Shown here: positions 26,938-36,315 of the stretch, piece after piece
Position numbering within the stretch: the first letter of the stretch is position 1
Layout of the letters: each line of letters starts with the position of its first letter
Source of the DNA: Aureliella helgolandensis
Lineage (GTDB): Bacteria > Planctomycetota > Planctomycetia > Pirellulales > Pirellulaceae
Direction: 5' to 3'
DNA length: 64,000 nucleotides
NCBI RefSeq assembly: GCF_007752135.1
Contig: NZ_CP036298.1
Coordinates: 496,001-560,000 of the forward strand
Position numbers and translations under genes: made by a program
The notes under the pieces: model-generated
Seen by the model: the letters and a program-made list of their open reading frames with translations, nothing else
Databases searched by the model: none
Told to the model about the DNA's origin: nothing

Positions 26938-27392
26938 CCGGGCTGCCCCTGTCGAGGCGGGGTGTGGGGATCTGTCCGCCCCACAGTGCTCGCCGTCTGG
27001 ACGCTTACCGTCGATTGGGGGGATCTTGCCGCCTTGACCCCATTGTAAGTCGTCGCATGGGGCGGGCTGGAGTGCCTGACACTCGCTCACTGGATTGTTC
27101 ACTGAGGGCCGACCCCCTAGTCGTGCAAAGAGCGGAAGTCGTAGCTTGCTCATGCGTCGAATTGCGTTTTGGGTTTGGAGCGGAAGGCGTACCCACATCG
27201 ACAAGTCGCACGTGCCTGGTCATGGAGCGTGTAAGTTACGTGAAATGTGTGCTCCGAACACCGCAGGACACCTTTAAAATTAAGCCCACTTTGCCTATAG
27301 TGCTGGTAGGGCGGACAGAACGTGTTCAATTTATCAAGCTATGGCTGCGGAAGATTTCTGCGGACTGTCGTTTCTTTTCTGTATGGACGCCC
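26938..27392. other. Intergenic region between the AstE-like gene and the ATP-grasp cluster
   Basis: 455 bases. A 7-bp stem with a 9-base loop can form at 26963-26985 (TGTGGGG/CCCCACA), shortly after the AstE-like stop, but no T-run follows. The frame of the downstream gene stays open through this region without resembling its family, so it is probably untranslated and likely holds the cluster's promoter. Confidence 0.4.
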
Positions 27393-28877
27393 ATGACGAA
27401 TCATCATCACTTCGGCGAGTATCAAACCGAGAATTTCTTTGATGAGATGCTGGACGCCAACGGTGTACCGCGGCAGGGTGCTGAGCCACTGTTGAAGTGC
27501 ATCAACGAGCTTCCGCCCGGGGAATTGGTGACGCGGCAGCAGTCGATCGAACGCGCTCTGATGCGGATGGGAATCACGTTTACGGTTTATGGCGACGAGG
27601 CTGGAACCGAAAAGATTTTTCCATTCGATGTTATTCCGCGCATCGTGCAGGCCTTCGAATGGCGGCATATTGAAGCTGGGCTGAAGCAACGCATTGAAGC
27701 CCTCAATCGCTTCATTGACGACATCTACCACGACCAAGCAATTGTCAAAGACGGGATTCTCCCACGGCACACGCTGGAGAAAGCCAAGTCGTTTCGGAAG
27801 CAATGCATCGGGCTCAAGCCTCCCAAGGGGGTCTGGTGCCATATTACTGGTACCGATTTGGTGCGGCACAGCGATGGCGCGATCTACGTGCTCGAAGACA
27901 ATTTGCGCTGTCCGTCCGGCGTATCGTATGTGCTGCAAAATCGGCTGGTTATGAAACGCAGTTTCCCGCAGATGTTCGCCGATTCGAACGTGCGGCCGGT
28001 GATCAATTATCCTGCGCAGTTGTTTAAGACGTTGTCGAGTATTAGTCCGGACGGAAATCCGGAACCGACGGTGGTTGTGCTAACCCCGGGAATCTTTAAC
28101 TCGGCTTACTACGAGCACTCGTTCCTAGCGCAGCAGATGGGTGTTGAGCTGGTGCAGGGGGAGGACTTGGTAGTTGAGAATGACATCGTCTATATGCTCA
28201 CGACCGACGGGCTTGAGAAAGTAGACGTTATCTACCGACGCATCGACGATGATTTCCTGGACCCCAAGCACTTCCGCAAAGATTCGATGCTTGGTGTGCC
28301 TGGTTTGTTGGACGCCTATCGTCAAGGCAATGTGGCCTTGGCTAATGCGCCAGGAACGGGAGTTGCCGACGACAAAGTCATCTACGCCTATGTGCCGGAG
28401 ATGATCCATTACTACATGGGAGAAGAGCCGGTACTGCCCAATGTGCCGACCTATATTTGTGAGCGGGATGACGATCGCAAGTATGTGCTGGAACATTTGG
28501 ATGAATTGGTTGTTAAGGCGGCCAATGAAGCGGGGGGGTATGGAATGTTAATCGGCACGCAGTCGACTTTGGAGCAACGGCAAGAGTTTGCCAAACGCAT
28601 CGAAGACGATCCCCGCAATTATATTGCCCAGCCCACCTTGGCGTTGTCGCGGGTTCCCACGAACGTTGGCGATCATTTTGAAGGGCGACATGTCGACCTT
28701 CGGCCGTATGTGCTGTATGGCGGGGATTCGGTGTGGGTCCTGCCGGGCGGCTTAACCCGCGTGGCCCTTAAGAAGGGATCGCTCGTCGTGAACTCTTCGC
28801 AAGGTGGTGGAAGTAAGGATACTTGGGTAATCGCAGATCAAGAGCTCGATGCGACTGATTTGAAAGTTACGCTCTAG
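27393..28877 (+). CDS. Circularly permuted ATP-grasp type 2 protein (DUF404/DUF407-like)
   Basis: A 494-residue cytosolic protein of the circularly permuted ATP-grasp family, predicted to activate a carboxylate with ATP and join it to an amine. Family sequence includes YQTENFFDEML near the start, RRQ-like TRQQSIERALMRMGITFTVYGD, GVWCHITGTDLVRHSDGAIYVLEDNLRCPSGVSY (ATP site, here named by its ends), VDVIYRRIDDDFLDP, and ELVVKAANEAGGYGMLIG. The Met at 27393 gives the usual N-terminus; a longer frame back to 26964 lacks family sequence. The alpha-E gene follows 86 bases later. Such pairs recur with transglutaminases in many bacteria, but their product has not been defined, as far as I know. Confidence 0.88.
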   Translation: MTNHHHFGEYQTENFFDEMLDANGVPRQGAEPLLKCINELPPGELVTRQQSIERALMRMGITFTVYGDEAGTEKIFPFDVIPRIVQAFEWRHIEAGLKQRIEALNRFIDDIYHDQAIVKDGILPRHTLEKAKSFRKQCIGLKPPKGVWCHITGTDLVRHSDGAIYVLEDNLRCPSGVSYVLQNRLVMKRSFPQMFADSNVRPVINYPAQLFKTLSSISPDGNPEPTVVVLTPGIFNSAYYEHSFLAQQMGVELVQGEDLVVENDIVYMLTTDGLEKVDVIYRRIDDDFLDPKHFRKDSMLGVPGLLDAYRQGNVALANAPGTGVADDKVIYAYVPEMIHYYMGEEPVLPNVPTYICERDDDRKYVLEHLDELVVKAANEAGGYGMLIGTQSTLEQRQEFAKRIEDDPRNYIAQPTLALSRVPTNVGDHFEGRHVDLRPYVLYGGDSVWVLPGGLTRVALKKGSLVVNSSQGGGSKDTWVIADQELDATDLKVTL

Positions 28878-28963
28878 TGCATTCCGTTGAAAAATAGCAC
28901 ATTTGCTGAATTTCAGCTTCGTTCGCAATATTAATCTACGTAGGTACAGCTTAGGAACTCAGA

Positions 28964-29962
28964 ATGCTAAGTCGAGTTGCAAATTCCATCTATTGGATGA
29001 CGAGGTATATCGAGCGAGCGGAAAACCTGGCGCGTTTTATCGACGTTTCGTCCAATGTGATTCTCGACCAGCCCGAAGCGGCTGCCAAACAGTGGGAGCC
29101 ACTGGTCAGGACCACTTCGGATGAAAAGTACTTCCGCGAGCACTATGGCGAGTTTACGGCGAGCAATGTACGTAATTTCTTGACGTTTGACCGTGAGTAT
29201 TCGAATTCAATTCTTAGTTCCTTGAGTCAAGCTCGTGAGAATGCGCGGACCGTTCGCGAAGCGATCTCATCGGAAGCTTGGGAGGTTCTCAACGAAAATT
29301 ACCTGGCGGTCAAGCATGCGGCCCTGCAAGGCGCTGCAGCGGCAAATTCCGATTTCTACACTGAGGTTAAACGGCAGAGTCACTTGTTTAACGGCGTCTT
29401 TGACAGCACCATGTCCCGCGACAAGGGATGGTACTTTGCGAACATCGGTCGCTTCCTTGAGCGGGCAGACAAGACGAGCCGCATATTGGACGTTAAATAT
29501 TTCACACTCCTCCCCTCCTTTGATGATGTCGATACCACGCTCGATGATCTACTTTGGTCGGCCGTACTGCGCTCGGTCAGCGGGTTTGAAATGTACCGCA
29601 AACGCTATCACTCGTTGACCATTAATCGTGTGGTCGAATTCCTCGTGTTGGATACGAAATTTCCTCGCTCAATTCACTACTGTGTGCGAACTGCGATCGG
29701 TTCTTTAAATCGCGTAGGAGGGCCTGAAGACAATATTGCCCTCAAGCAGGCGGCGGCCATCGAGGCAAAGTTGTGCAATGTTACCGCTAAGGAAGTTATC
29801 AACGGCGGCTTGCATGAATTCATCGATGGGATTCAGAAGGAATTGAATCGTCTGGGGGAAGCCATTCATGAAACCTATTTCGCGCGACGCGATGAACTGC
29901 ACGCAACACCGGTCAAGCTCCTGTCGGCAACGCAGTCGCAATCTCAGAGTCTGACCAACTAG
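28964..29962 (+). CDS. Alpha-E domain protein (DUF403)
   Basis: A 332-residue helical protein. The N-terminal signature MLSRVANSIYWMTRYIERAENLARFID is typical of the alpha-E family, which is named for a conserved Glu-rich helical repeat (ERAEN here, LERADK at about residue 167, and later arginine/glutamate pairs). Biochemical function is not established. It nearly always accompanies circularly permuted ATP-grasp proteins, either as a neighbour or fused. Here it is a stand-alone partner of the gene just upstream, while a fused version lies at 33715-36315. The start is fixed by the first-residue signature. Confidence 0.88.
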   Translation: MLSRVANSIYWMTRYIERAENLARFIDVSSNVILDQPEAAAKQWEPLVRTTSDEKYFREHYGEFTASNVRNFLTFDREYSNSILSSLSQARENARTVREAISSEAWEVLNENYLAVKHAALQGAAAANSDFYTEVKRQSHLFNGVFDSTMSRDKGWYFANIGRFLERADKTSRILDVKYFTLLPSFDDVDTTLDDLLWSAVLRSVSGFEMYRKRYHSLTINRVVEFLVLDTKFPRSIHYCVRTAIGSLNRVGGPEDNIALKQAAAIEAKLCNVTAKEVINGGLHEFIDGIQKELNRLGEAIHETYFARRDELHATPVKLLSATQSQSQSLTN

Positions 29963-30253
29963 CTTGCAGCTTGGGGCACGAATGGCTTGTCGGTTGAGTG
30001 GCCGATCTGTTGAGTTGCTTGAGGGGGGCAGATGGGCTGGCGAAGTGCGAGCATTTTGGCCTTGTCCAGGACGTCGTCTAGGATAAAGGCGATCCGCAAC
30101 CCGTGTGTGGCAGCGTAGAGGGTGAAGTGGTCTGAGGCTGCGATGGCAGCAGCGCCGATGAACTTCACCGAAGTTTGGGATGATGAATGCAAGGCGGGGG
30201 AATTTCGCCCGTCTCTTTTCCTTTTTTGAAGACAACGCCAGTTAGGCTCCAAC

Positions 30254-33200
30254 ATGACGATTCGTGTCGCGCTCAATCATCGTACTACCTATCACTACGA
30301 TCGCCCCACAACGATTCATCCGCAATTGATTCGCCTCCGCCCTGCCCCGCATACGCGGACTCCGGTGCAGAGTTATTCCTTGCGTGTCACGCCTGGCGAG
30401 CACTTTACGAACTGGCAGCAAGATCCACACGGCAATTTTCAAGCCCGTTGTGTTTTCCCAGAGCCGGCGCACGGTTTGGAGATTGAAGTAGATTTGATCG
30501 TGGACATGACGGTCATCAATCCCTTTGATTTCTTTATCGAAGACGCCGCCAAAGAGTTCCCCTTTGTCTATGAAGAATGGTTGGGACGCGAGCTCAAGCC
30601 GTTCCTGGAGGTGTTGCCAGAAACCCCCAATTTTGAAAAGTACCTAGCGCAGGTGCAGCGGGAAATCAAAGCTCGTGGCCCGCAAAATACGGCCGACTTT
30701 CTAGTGGGATTGAATCAAAAAGTTCAATCCGATATCAGCTATACCATTCGGATGGAGCCAGGGGTTCAGACTCCCGAGCAGACGTTGACGCTCCTCAGTG
30801 GCTCCTGCCGCGATTCGAGCTGGTTGCTGGTGCAAGTATTGCGCAGACTGGGCTTAGCCTCGCGGTTTGTCTCCGGATATTTAATTCAACTTGCCCCTGA
30901 TTTGAAACCCCTGGACGGTCCCGAAGGCCCGACAGCCGATTTCACGGATTTGCATGCCTGGGTCGAAGTTTACTTGCCGGGAGCCGGTTGGGTGGGACTG
31001 GACCCCACGAGCGGCTTGCTGGCTGGCGAAGGACATATTCCTCTTGCCTGCACTCCTGACCCGATGACCGCCGCACCAATTTCAGGATCGATTGGCGAAT
31101 GCGAGGTTGAGTTCGATCATGCGATGTCCGTGACGCGCATCCATGAGGATCCGAGGGTAACGAAGCCTTACACGCCTCAGCAGTGGTCGGTGATCGATGC
31201 GCTAGGTCAGCGCGTGGATGAGCAATTGGCGGCGCAGGATGTACGGCTGACGATGGGAGGGGAACCCACCTTCGTTTCCATTGACAACATGGATGGACCC
31301 GAGTGGAATTCCGAGGCGGTAGGGCTTGAGAAGCGGCAGCTCTCGGAGACTTTGATCAAACGATTGCGAGAGCGTTTTGGCCAAGGTGGATTGCTGAGTT
31401 ACGGTCAGGGCAAATGGTATCCTGGAGAATCGCTTCCACGATGGGCATTAGCCTGCTTTTGGCGCAAGGATGGAGTGGCGATTTGGGAGGATCCCGATCT
31501 GATTGCAGACACTTCGGTCGATCAGGGGTTAACCCACGAGGATGCGGGAGTTTTTGCACACGCCTTGGCTGTCACACTGGGTGTCTCGCGTAAGTACATT
31601 CGCCCTGCCTTTGAGGACATTGCTCACTTTTTGGTGAAAGAGCAGCGTTTGCCGGTCAATGTCGATCCGAGCAATCCTCAGTTGGGCAGTCCGGAAGATC
31701 GCGCCCGCTTGGTACGCGTTTTCGAGCAGGGGCTGGGGACGCCAGTTGGATTTGTGCTACCGCTGCGGAGGCAGTGGTGGCAAGCGCAACCACGTTGGAC
31801 GAGCGGCCCTTGGCCGGTGCGAGGGGAGAGTCTTTTTTTGTTGCCTGGCGATTCACCCGTAGGTCTTCGCCTACCACTCGATTCGCTCCCCTACTCCGCT
31901 ACTGGTCCTGCAGAGCCGCTGATTCCCATCGATCCGACCGCACCGGTTCATGAGCTTCCGCAGCCACTGTATTCACGTCAGCAAAATGCGCAGCAGCGAT
32001 CCGACGAATCGTCTGCCAACAACGCTGGTCTACAGATTGAGAGATTGGCCAATGAAGAGAAGACCGAGCGCGGCATCACGGCGAAGCCGCTCAAGGATCC
32101 GCGAGAGTTCAAATTGGGCAACTCGAAATTGAGTGAGGCTGCGGCTAAACTCAAGCTTGAAGAAATCGACGCCGAGTCGGAATCTGTGGCTGCTGATCAA
32201 GTGGTTCCCACGGCCCTGTGTGTCGAGGCGCGCAGCGGTAACTTGCATATCTTTATGCCGCCTACGGAGCGGATCGAAGACTACCTAGACTTGGTGGCCG
32301 CCGTGGAAGCGACGGCGCGGCAATTGAAGGCGCCGGTCGTAGTGGAAGGCTATCCCCCACCTCACGATTCGCGTATCGAAGTCTTGAAAGTCACACCCGA
32401 TCCAGGAGTCATCGAGGTGAACACCCACCCAGCCTCCAATTGGAACGAGCTGGTGGCCATCACCCGTGAACTGCACGCTGAAGCTCGACTGACGCGTTTG
32501 GGGACGGAGAAATTTGACCTGGATGGTCAGCATACGGGAACGGGAGGAGGAAATCACATTGTGTTGGGGGCAGCCCATCCCACGGACAGCCCTTTCTTGC
32601 GGCGTCCCGATTTGCTCAAGAGTTTTATTTCGTATTGGGTAAATCACCCGTCGCTGTCGTACCTGTTTAGCGGGAAATTTATCGGGCCAACGAGTCAGGC
32701 CCCGCGGGTTGATGAGGGACGTCGCGATTCGATGTACGAGCTCGAATTGGCTTGCAGTTTGGTGCCACCTCGTGGGCAGGATTGCCCGCCCTGGTTGGTG
32801 GATCGCTTGTTCCGCAATCTGTTGACCGATTTGACGGGCAACACGCATCGAGCTGAATTTTGCATCGACAAACTCTACTCACCAGATAGCAGTACGGGGC
32901 GGCTCGGCCTGCTCGAGTTCCGTGGTTTTGAAATGCCCCCTCACTATGAGATGAGCCTAACGCAGCAGTTGTTGATTCGCTCGATGGTCTCTGCGTTTTG
33001 GGATACACCCTACGAGGAACCGCTGATTGAGTGGGGAACGACGTTGCATGATCGTTTCATGCTTCCCCATTTTGTGTGGGATGATTTCGGCTATGTCATT
33101 CAAGATCTGAATCGGCGAGGATTCCCAATTCAGAAGGAATGGTTTGCGCCACATTTTGAATTCCGATTTCCGGTCATTGGTGAATTTGCGGTGGATCAGA

Positions 33201-33718
33201 TGCAGGTGGAATTGCGCGACGCAATTGAGCCTTGGTATGTTTTGGGTGAGGAACCGACCGGGGGAGGGACGGCCCGCTATGTCGATTCCTCGGTGGAGCG
33301 TTTGCAGGTCAAAGTGCGTGGGCTGACACACCGCCGGCATGTGTTGAGCTGCAACGGACGGCGTTTACCGCTGCATCCCACCGGCAATGCAGGTGAGTAT
33401 GCGTGCGGGGTTCGCTACCGAGCTTGGCAGCCGCCAAGTTGCCTACATCCGACCATCCCCGTCCATACCCCGCTCACGATCGATATCATCGATACTGAGG
33501 CTCGGCACTCGTTGGGAGGGTGTCGATACCACGTAGCCCATCCAGCCGGACGCAACTACGAGACATTTCCCGTAAATGCGAACGAAGCGGAGGCGCGGCG
33601 AGGTGCGCGGTTCTTTAAAATGGGACACACGCCGGGAACCATTGAGGTGCCGGCAAAGGAGACCAATTCTTCTTTCCCACTGACCCTCGACCTGCGGCGG
33701 ATGCCGAAGCCCGAATGA
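30254..33718 (+). CDS. Large transglutaminase-like protein with DUF2126 domain
   Basis: A 1,154-residue protein. Residues about 1-290 are a bacterial transglutaminase-like module with an N-terminal beta domain (RVALNHRTTYHYDRP) and a papain-like triad: Cys185 in SGSCRDSSW, His234 in TDLHAWVEVY and Asp250 in VGLDPTSG. The remaining 800 residues match DUF2126, including LTMGGEPTFVSIDNMDGPEWN at about 330, VIEVNTHPASNWNEL, TGTGGGNHIVLG and LTGNTHRAEFCIDKLYSPD. Parts of this resemble an amidoligase or ATP-dependent carboxylate-amine ligase fold, but the activity is unproven. No signal peptide is seen. Its stop overlaps the start of the next gene by four bases (ATGA at 33715-33718), so translation is probably coupled. 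Confidence 0.88.
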   Translation: MTIRVALNHRTTYHYDRPTTIHPQLIRLRPAPHTRTPVQSYSLRVTPGEHFTNWQQDPHGNFQARCVFPEPAHGLEIEVDLIVDMTVINPFDFFIEDAAKEFPFVYEEWLGRELKPFLEVLPETPNFEKYLAQVQREIKARGPQNTADFLVGLNQKVQSDISYTIRMEPGVQTPEQTLTLLSGSCRDSSWLLVQVLRRLGLASRFVSGYLIQLAPDLKPLDGPEGPTADFTDLHAWVEVYLPGAGWVGLDPTSGLLAGEGHIPLACTPDPMTAAPISGSIGECEVEFDHAMSVTRIHEDPRVTKPYTPQQWSVIDALGQRVDEQLAAQDVRLTMGGEPTFVSIDNMDGPEWNSEAVGLEKRQLSETLIKRLRERFGQGGLLSYGQGKWYPGESLPRWALACFWRKDGVAIWEDPDLIADTSVDQGLTHEDAGVFAHALAVTLGVSRKYIRPAFEDIAHFLVKEQRLPVNVDPSNPQLGSPEDRARLVRVFEQGLGTPVGFVLPLRRQWWQAQPRWTSGPWPVRGESLFLLPGDSPVGLRLPLDSLPYSATGPAEPLIPIDPTAPVHELPQPLYSRQQNAQQRSDESSANNAGLQIERLANEEKTERGITAKPLKDPREFKLGNSKLSEAAAKLKLEEIDAESESVAADQVVPTALCVEARSGNLHIFMPPTERIEDYLDLVAAVEATARQLKAPVVVEGYPPPHDSRIEVLKVTPDPGVIEVNTHPASNWNELVAITRELHAEARLTRLGTEKFDLDGQHTGTGGGNHIVLGAAHPTDSPFLRRPDLLKSFISYWVNHPSLSYLFSGKFIGPTSQAPRVDEGRRDSMYELELACSLVPPRGQDCPPWLVDRLFRNLLTDLTGNTHRAEFCIDKLYSPDSSTGRLGLLEFRGFEMPPHYEMSLTQQLLIRSMVSAFWDTPYEEPLIEWGTTLHDRFMLPHFVWDDFGYVIQDLNRRGFPIQKEWFAPHFEFRFPVIGEFAVDQMQVELRDAIEPWYVLGEEPTGGGTARYVDSSVERLQVKVRGLTHRRHVLSCNGRRLPLHPTGNAGEYACGVRYRAWQPPSCLHPTIPVHTPLTIDIIDTEARHSLGGCRYHVAHPAGRNYETFPVNANEAEARRGARFFKMGHTPGTIEVPAKETNSSFPLTLDLRRMPKPE

Positions 33719-36315
33719 ATAGACTGAGTAAGGCGGATGCTCAGGTAAAAGTGGTTCCGCTTCCACAAGATGGAAGTGGGGGAGATCTACTTTTACTTGA
33801 AAAGCAGCTATCGAATTATCGTGGATTGAATGGCACCTACGATGAGGCGGTTACCAAAGATGGAACGCTGCGCGATGGTTGGCCGAAATTATTCGAAAAT
33901 CTGGGGACGCTCTCCGTTCGGGAGCTAGAGCGGCGGATTGCGCAGGCACAGCGGCAGATTGACGCCGAAGGTGTCGTCTTCAATCCGCATGATGATGCGA
34001 GCGAGATCTCGCGACCTTGGAAACTGGATCCAGTGCCACTGGTCATCCCGGAAGCCGAGTGGAATGGAGTCGCGGAGGGGTTGGCACAGCGCGCCCAGTT
34101 GATCGACTTGATCATCCTGGACTTTCTCGGGCCTCAAACTCTGCTGCGTGAGAAAGTTGTTCCCCCGGAGTTGCTATTTGCCAACCCGCAGTACTTTCCT
34201 GCGTATCATGGTTTGGTGAATCGGCCCATTCAGCACGTCCAATTGTATGCGGCCGATCTGGCCCGAGATCCTTCGGGGCAATGGTGGGTGACTGCGGATC
34301 GAGCTCGGTCCCCATCCGGGCTGGGATATGTTCTCGAGAACCGTCTGATCGCTTCTCGCATGTTGCCCGTGGCGTTTTCCAATGGCAATGTCCATCGCCT
34401 GGCTTCCTTTTTCATGACCTTTCAGCGTGCGCTGCGCGACTTGGCCAAGCGTTATCGCGACAATCCCAGGATTGCCATTTGGTCGCGTGGCACGAAGAGT
34501 AAGTCGTATTTCGAAGATGCGTTTCTAGCTCGCTATCTGGGGTACACGCTGGTTGAGAGCGACGATTTAGCGGTTCGCAACAACCGAGTCATGCTCAAAA
34601 CGCTGGGCGCTTTGTTGCCCGTGGAAGTTCTGCTGCGGCGGTTAGACGATCATCGATGCGATCCTTCGGAGTTGACCAGCGGTAGTGACGGAATATCGGG
34701 GTTGCTGGAGGTGATCCGCAGCGGCAACGTGGCGGTCGCGAACTCACTCGGTAGCAGCTACGCTGAAGCTCCCATGTTGGCTGCGTTCTTACCCGCCATC
34801 TGTCGGCATCTGATAGGACAGGACTTAAAAATTCCGTCGGTGGCTACGTGGTGGTGTGGACAGCCCCACGGCTTGAAGTATGTCCAGGAAAACTTGGAGC
34901 GAGTCGTCATTCGCTCCGCCTTTCGAGATCGAGATGAAGCACCGTTAGTTCCAGCCATGATGACGGCAGAGCAGCGCGAGGAGCTGTCGGCGAAGATTGC
35001 AGCAACGCCCCAGCTGTTTGTTGGGCAAGAACGCATCACCCGGTCCACGACTCCGGTGTGGGATGCTGGGCAACTGAAGCCCTGGTCCGTGGCGCTGCGG
35101 GCGTTTATGGTTGCCAAGGACGATGGGTATTATCCTCTGCCTGGGGCTTTGGCACGCGTGTCTCCCGATGCCGATGCGCTCCTGCAGGACATGACCAGCG
35201 GAGAGAAGAGCCAAGATGTCTGGATCGTCGCTCGTGAGAGCGTACCAATCGTTTCGCTGTTGAGCGTCGATGGTCAGCAAGCCGAACTCAAACGCGGTGG
35301 CTCGGAGCTGCCTAGCCGCGTGGCGGACAATCTATTTTGGTTTGGACGGAATCTCGAAAGAGCTGAGAAAATTGCCAGGATTCTGCGTATCACGCTGCAG
35401 CAAGCAACTGGAGAGGATGCGACCAGCAGTGGCCTGTCCCGATTGCCTGAGGTGTGTTCGCTCGTTAAACAGTTGGACGGAGACGGGGCTGTCGAGGGAA
35501 TCTCGGTCAAGGATTTAATACAACGGATTGTGCGAGGCGCAATGGATCTCAAGAACCCTGCATCGCTACGCAATGTGGTGAATCTGGCGCATGGTTCGGC
35601 CTCCAAGGTGCGTGATCGAATTGCCATCGATAGCTATCGCATCGTTACGGAATTGAAAGAGCAATTCGAAACGCAAATCGCTGCTGACGAGGACGGCCCC
35701 TACGAATTGTTGTGGTTGTTGGACAACGCCGTGCAAGCCTTGAGTGCGATTAGCGGATTGGCCAGTGAGAGCATGACCCGTACGTTGGGGTGGAGGTTTT
35801 TTGACCTAGGACGGCGAATCGAACGTGGTGCGCAAACGGTCAAGATCCTAACCACGCTATTACCGCTGCAGCCGCAGGGATTGACTCCGGCCCTGGAAGC
35901 GAGTCTTAAGATCTGCGACAGCTACATGACCTATCGTGGTCGTTACCTGGCGCATGTTGATCTGGCAGCTGTGCTTGATCTATTAGTCGTGGATGATAGC
36001 AATCCTCGTTCGCTGGCGTATCAGCTGCGGGCGATCAGCGAGCACATCGATGCCTTGCCACGGTCGGAGACTCAGGCTGGAATATCGGTCGAGCAGCGAT
36101 TGGCGCTATCGACCTACAATTCCGTCCGTTTGTGCAACGTTTACGAGGTTTCCGTGCCAGACAATCGGGGAGAGCTATCGGCCTTGCACAAGGTATTGTC
36201 TTTGACGGCAACCCGGCTCCCCAAGCTGGCTGACGAGGTTTCCAACAAGTTCTTGATTCATGCAGGCTTACAGCGACACTACAGTCGTGGTTTGGGAGCG
36301 GATGGAAATGGATAA
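33715..36315 (+). CDS. Circularly permuted ATP-grasp / alpha-E fusion protein
   Basis: An 866-residue fusion. Residues about 60-500 are a circularly permuted ATP-grasp domain (PWKLDPVPLVIPEAEW, QWWVTADRARSPSGLGYVLENR, EVLLRRLDDHRCDP, VVIRSAFRDRDE). From about 528 an alpha-E domain begins (LPSRVADNLFWFGRNLERAEKIARILR, named by its ends) and runs to about 855. The combination mirrors the two separate genes at 27393-29962. ATP-site residues look less regular than in the stand-alone protein, for example VVIRSAF where the other has LVVKAAN, so the substrate or the activity may differ. It overlaps the upstream DUF2126 gene by four bases and the downstream transglutaminase gene by fourteen, indicating a tightly coupled operon. 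Confidence 0.88.
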   Translation: MNRLSKADAQVKVVPLPQDGSGGDLLLLEKQLSNYRGLNGTYDEAVTKDGTLRDGWPKLFENLGTLSVRELERRIAQAQRQIDAEGVVFNPHDDASEISRPWKLDPVPLVIPEAEWNGVAEGLAQRAQLIDLIILDFLGPQTLLREKVVPPELLFANPQYFPAYHGLVNRPIQHVQLYAADLARDPSGQWWVTADRARSPSGLGYVLENRLIASRMLPVAFSNGNVHRLASFFMTFQRALRDLAKRYRDNPRIAIWSRGTKSKSYFEDAFLARYLGYTLVESDDLAVRNNRVMLKTLGALLPVEVLLRRLDDHRCDPSELTSGSDGISGLLEVIRSGNVAVANSLGSSYAEAPMLAAFLPAICRHLIGQDLKIPSVATWWCGQPHGLKYVQENLERVVIRSAFRDRDEAPLVPAMMTAEQREELSAKIAATPQLFVGQERITRSTTPVWDAGQLKPWSVALRAFMVAKDDGYYPLPGALARVSPDADALLQDMTSGEKSQDVWIVARESVPIVSLLSVDGQQAELKRGGSELPSRVADNLFWFGRNLERAEKIARILRITLQQATGEDATSSGLSRLPEVCSLVKQLDGDGAVEGISVKDLIQRIVRGAMDLKNPASLRNVVNLAHGSASKVRDRIAIDSYRIVTELKEQFETQIAADEDGPYELLWLLDNAVQALSAISGLASESMTRTLGWRFFDLGRRIERGAQTVKILTTLLPLQPQGLTPALEASLKICDSYMTYRGRYLAHVDLAAVLDLLVVDDSNPRSLAYQLRAISEHIDALPRSETQAGISVEQRLALSTYNSVRLCNVYEVSVPDNRGELSALHKVLSLTATRLPKLADEVSNKFLIHAGLQRHYSRGLGADGNG

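Noticed and set aside
26131-27204. 357-codon minus-strand open frame
   Set aside because: Mostly antisense to the AstE-like gene; no recognisable domain.
26964-27392. 143-codon extension of the stand-alone ATP-grasp protein
   Set aside because: It covers an intergenic region with no resemblance to the family; the ATG at 27393 gives the known N-terminus.
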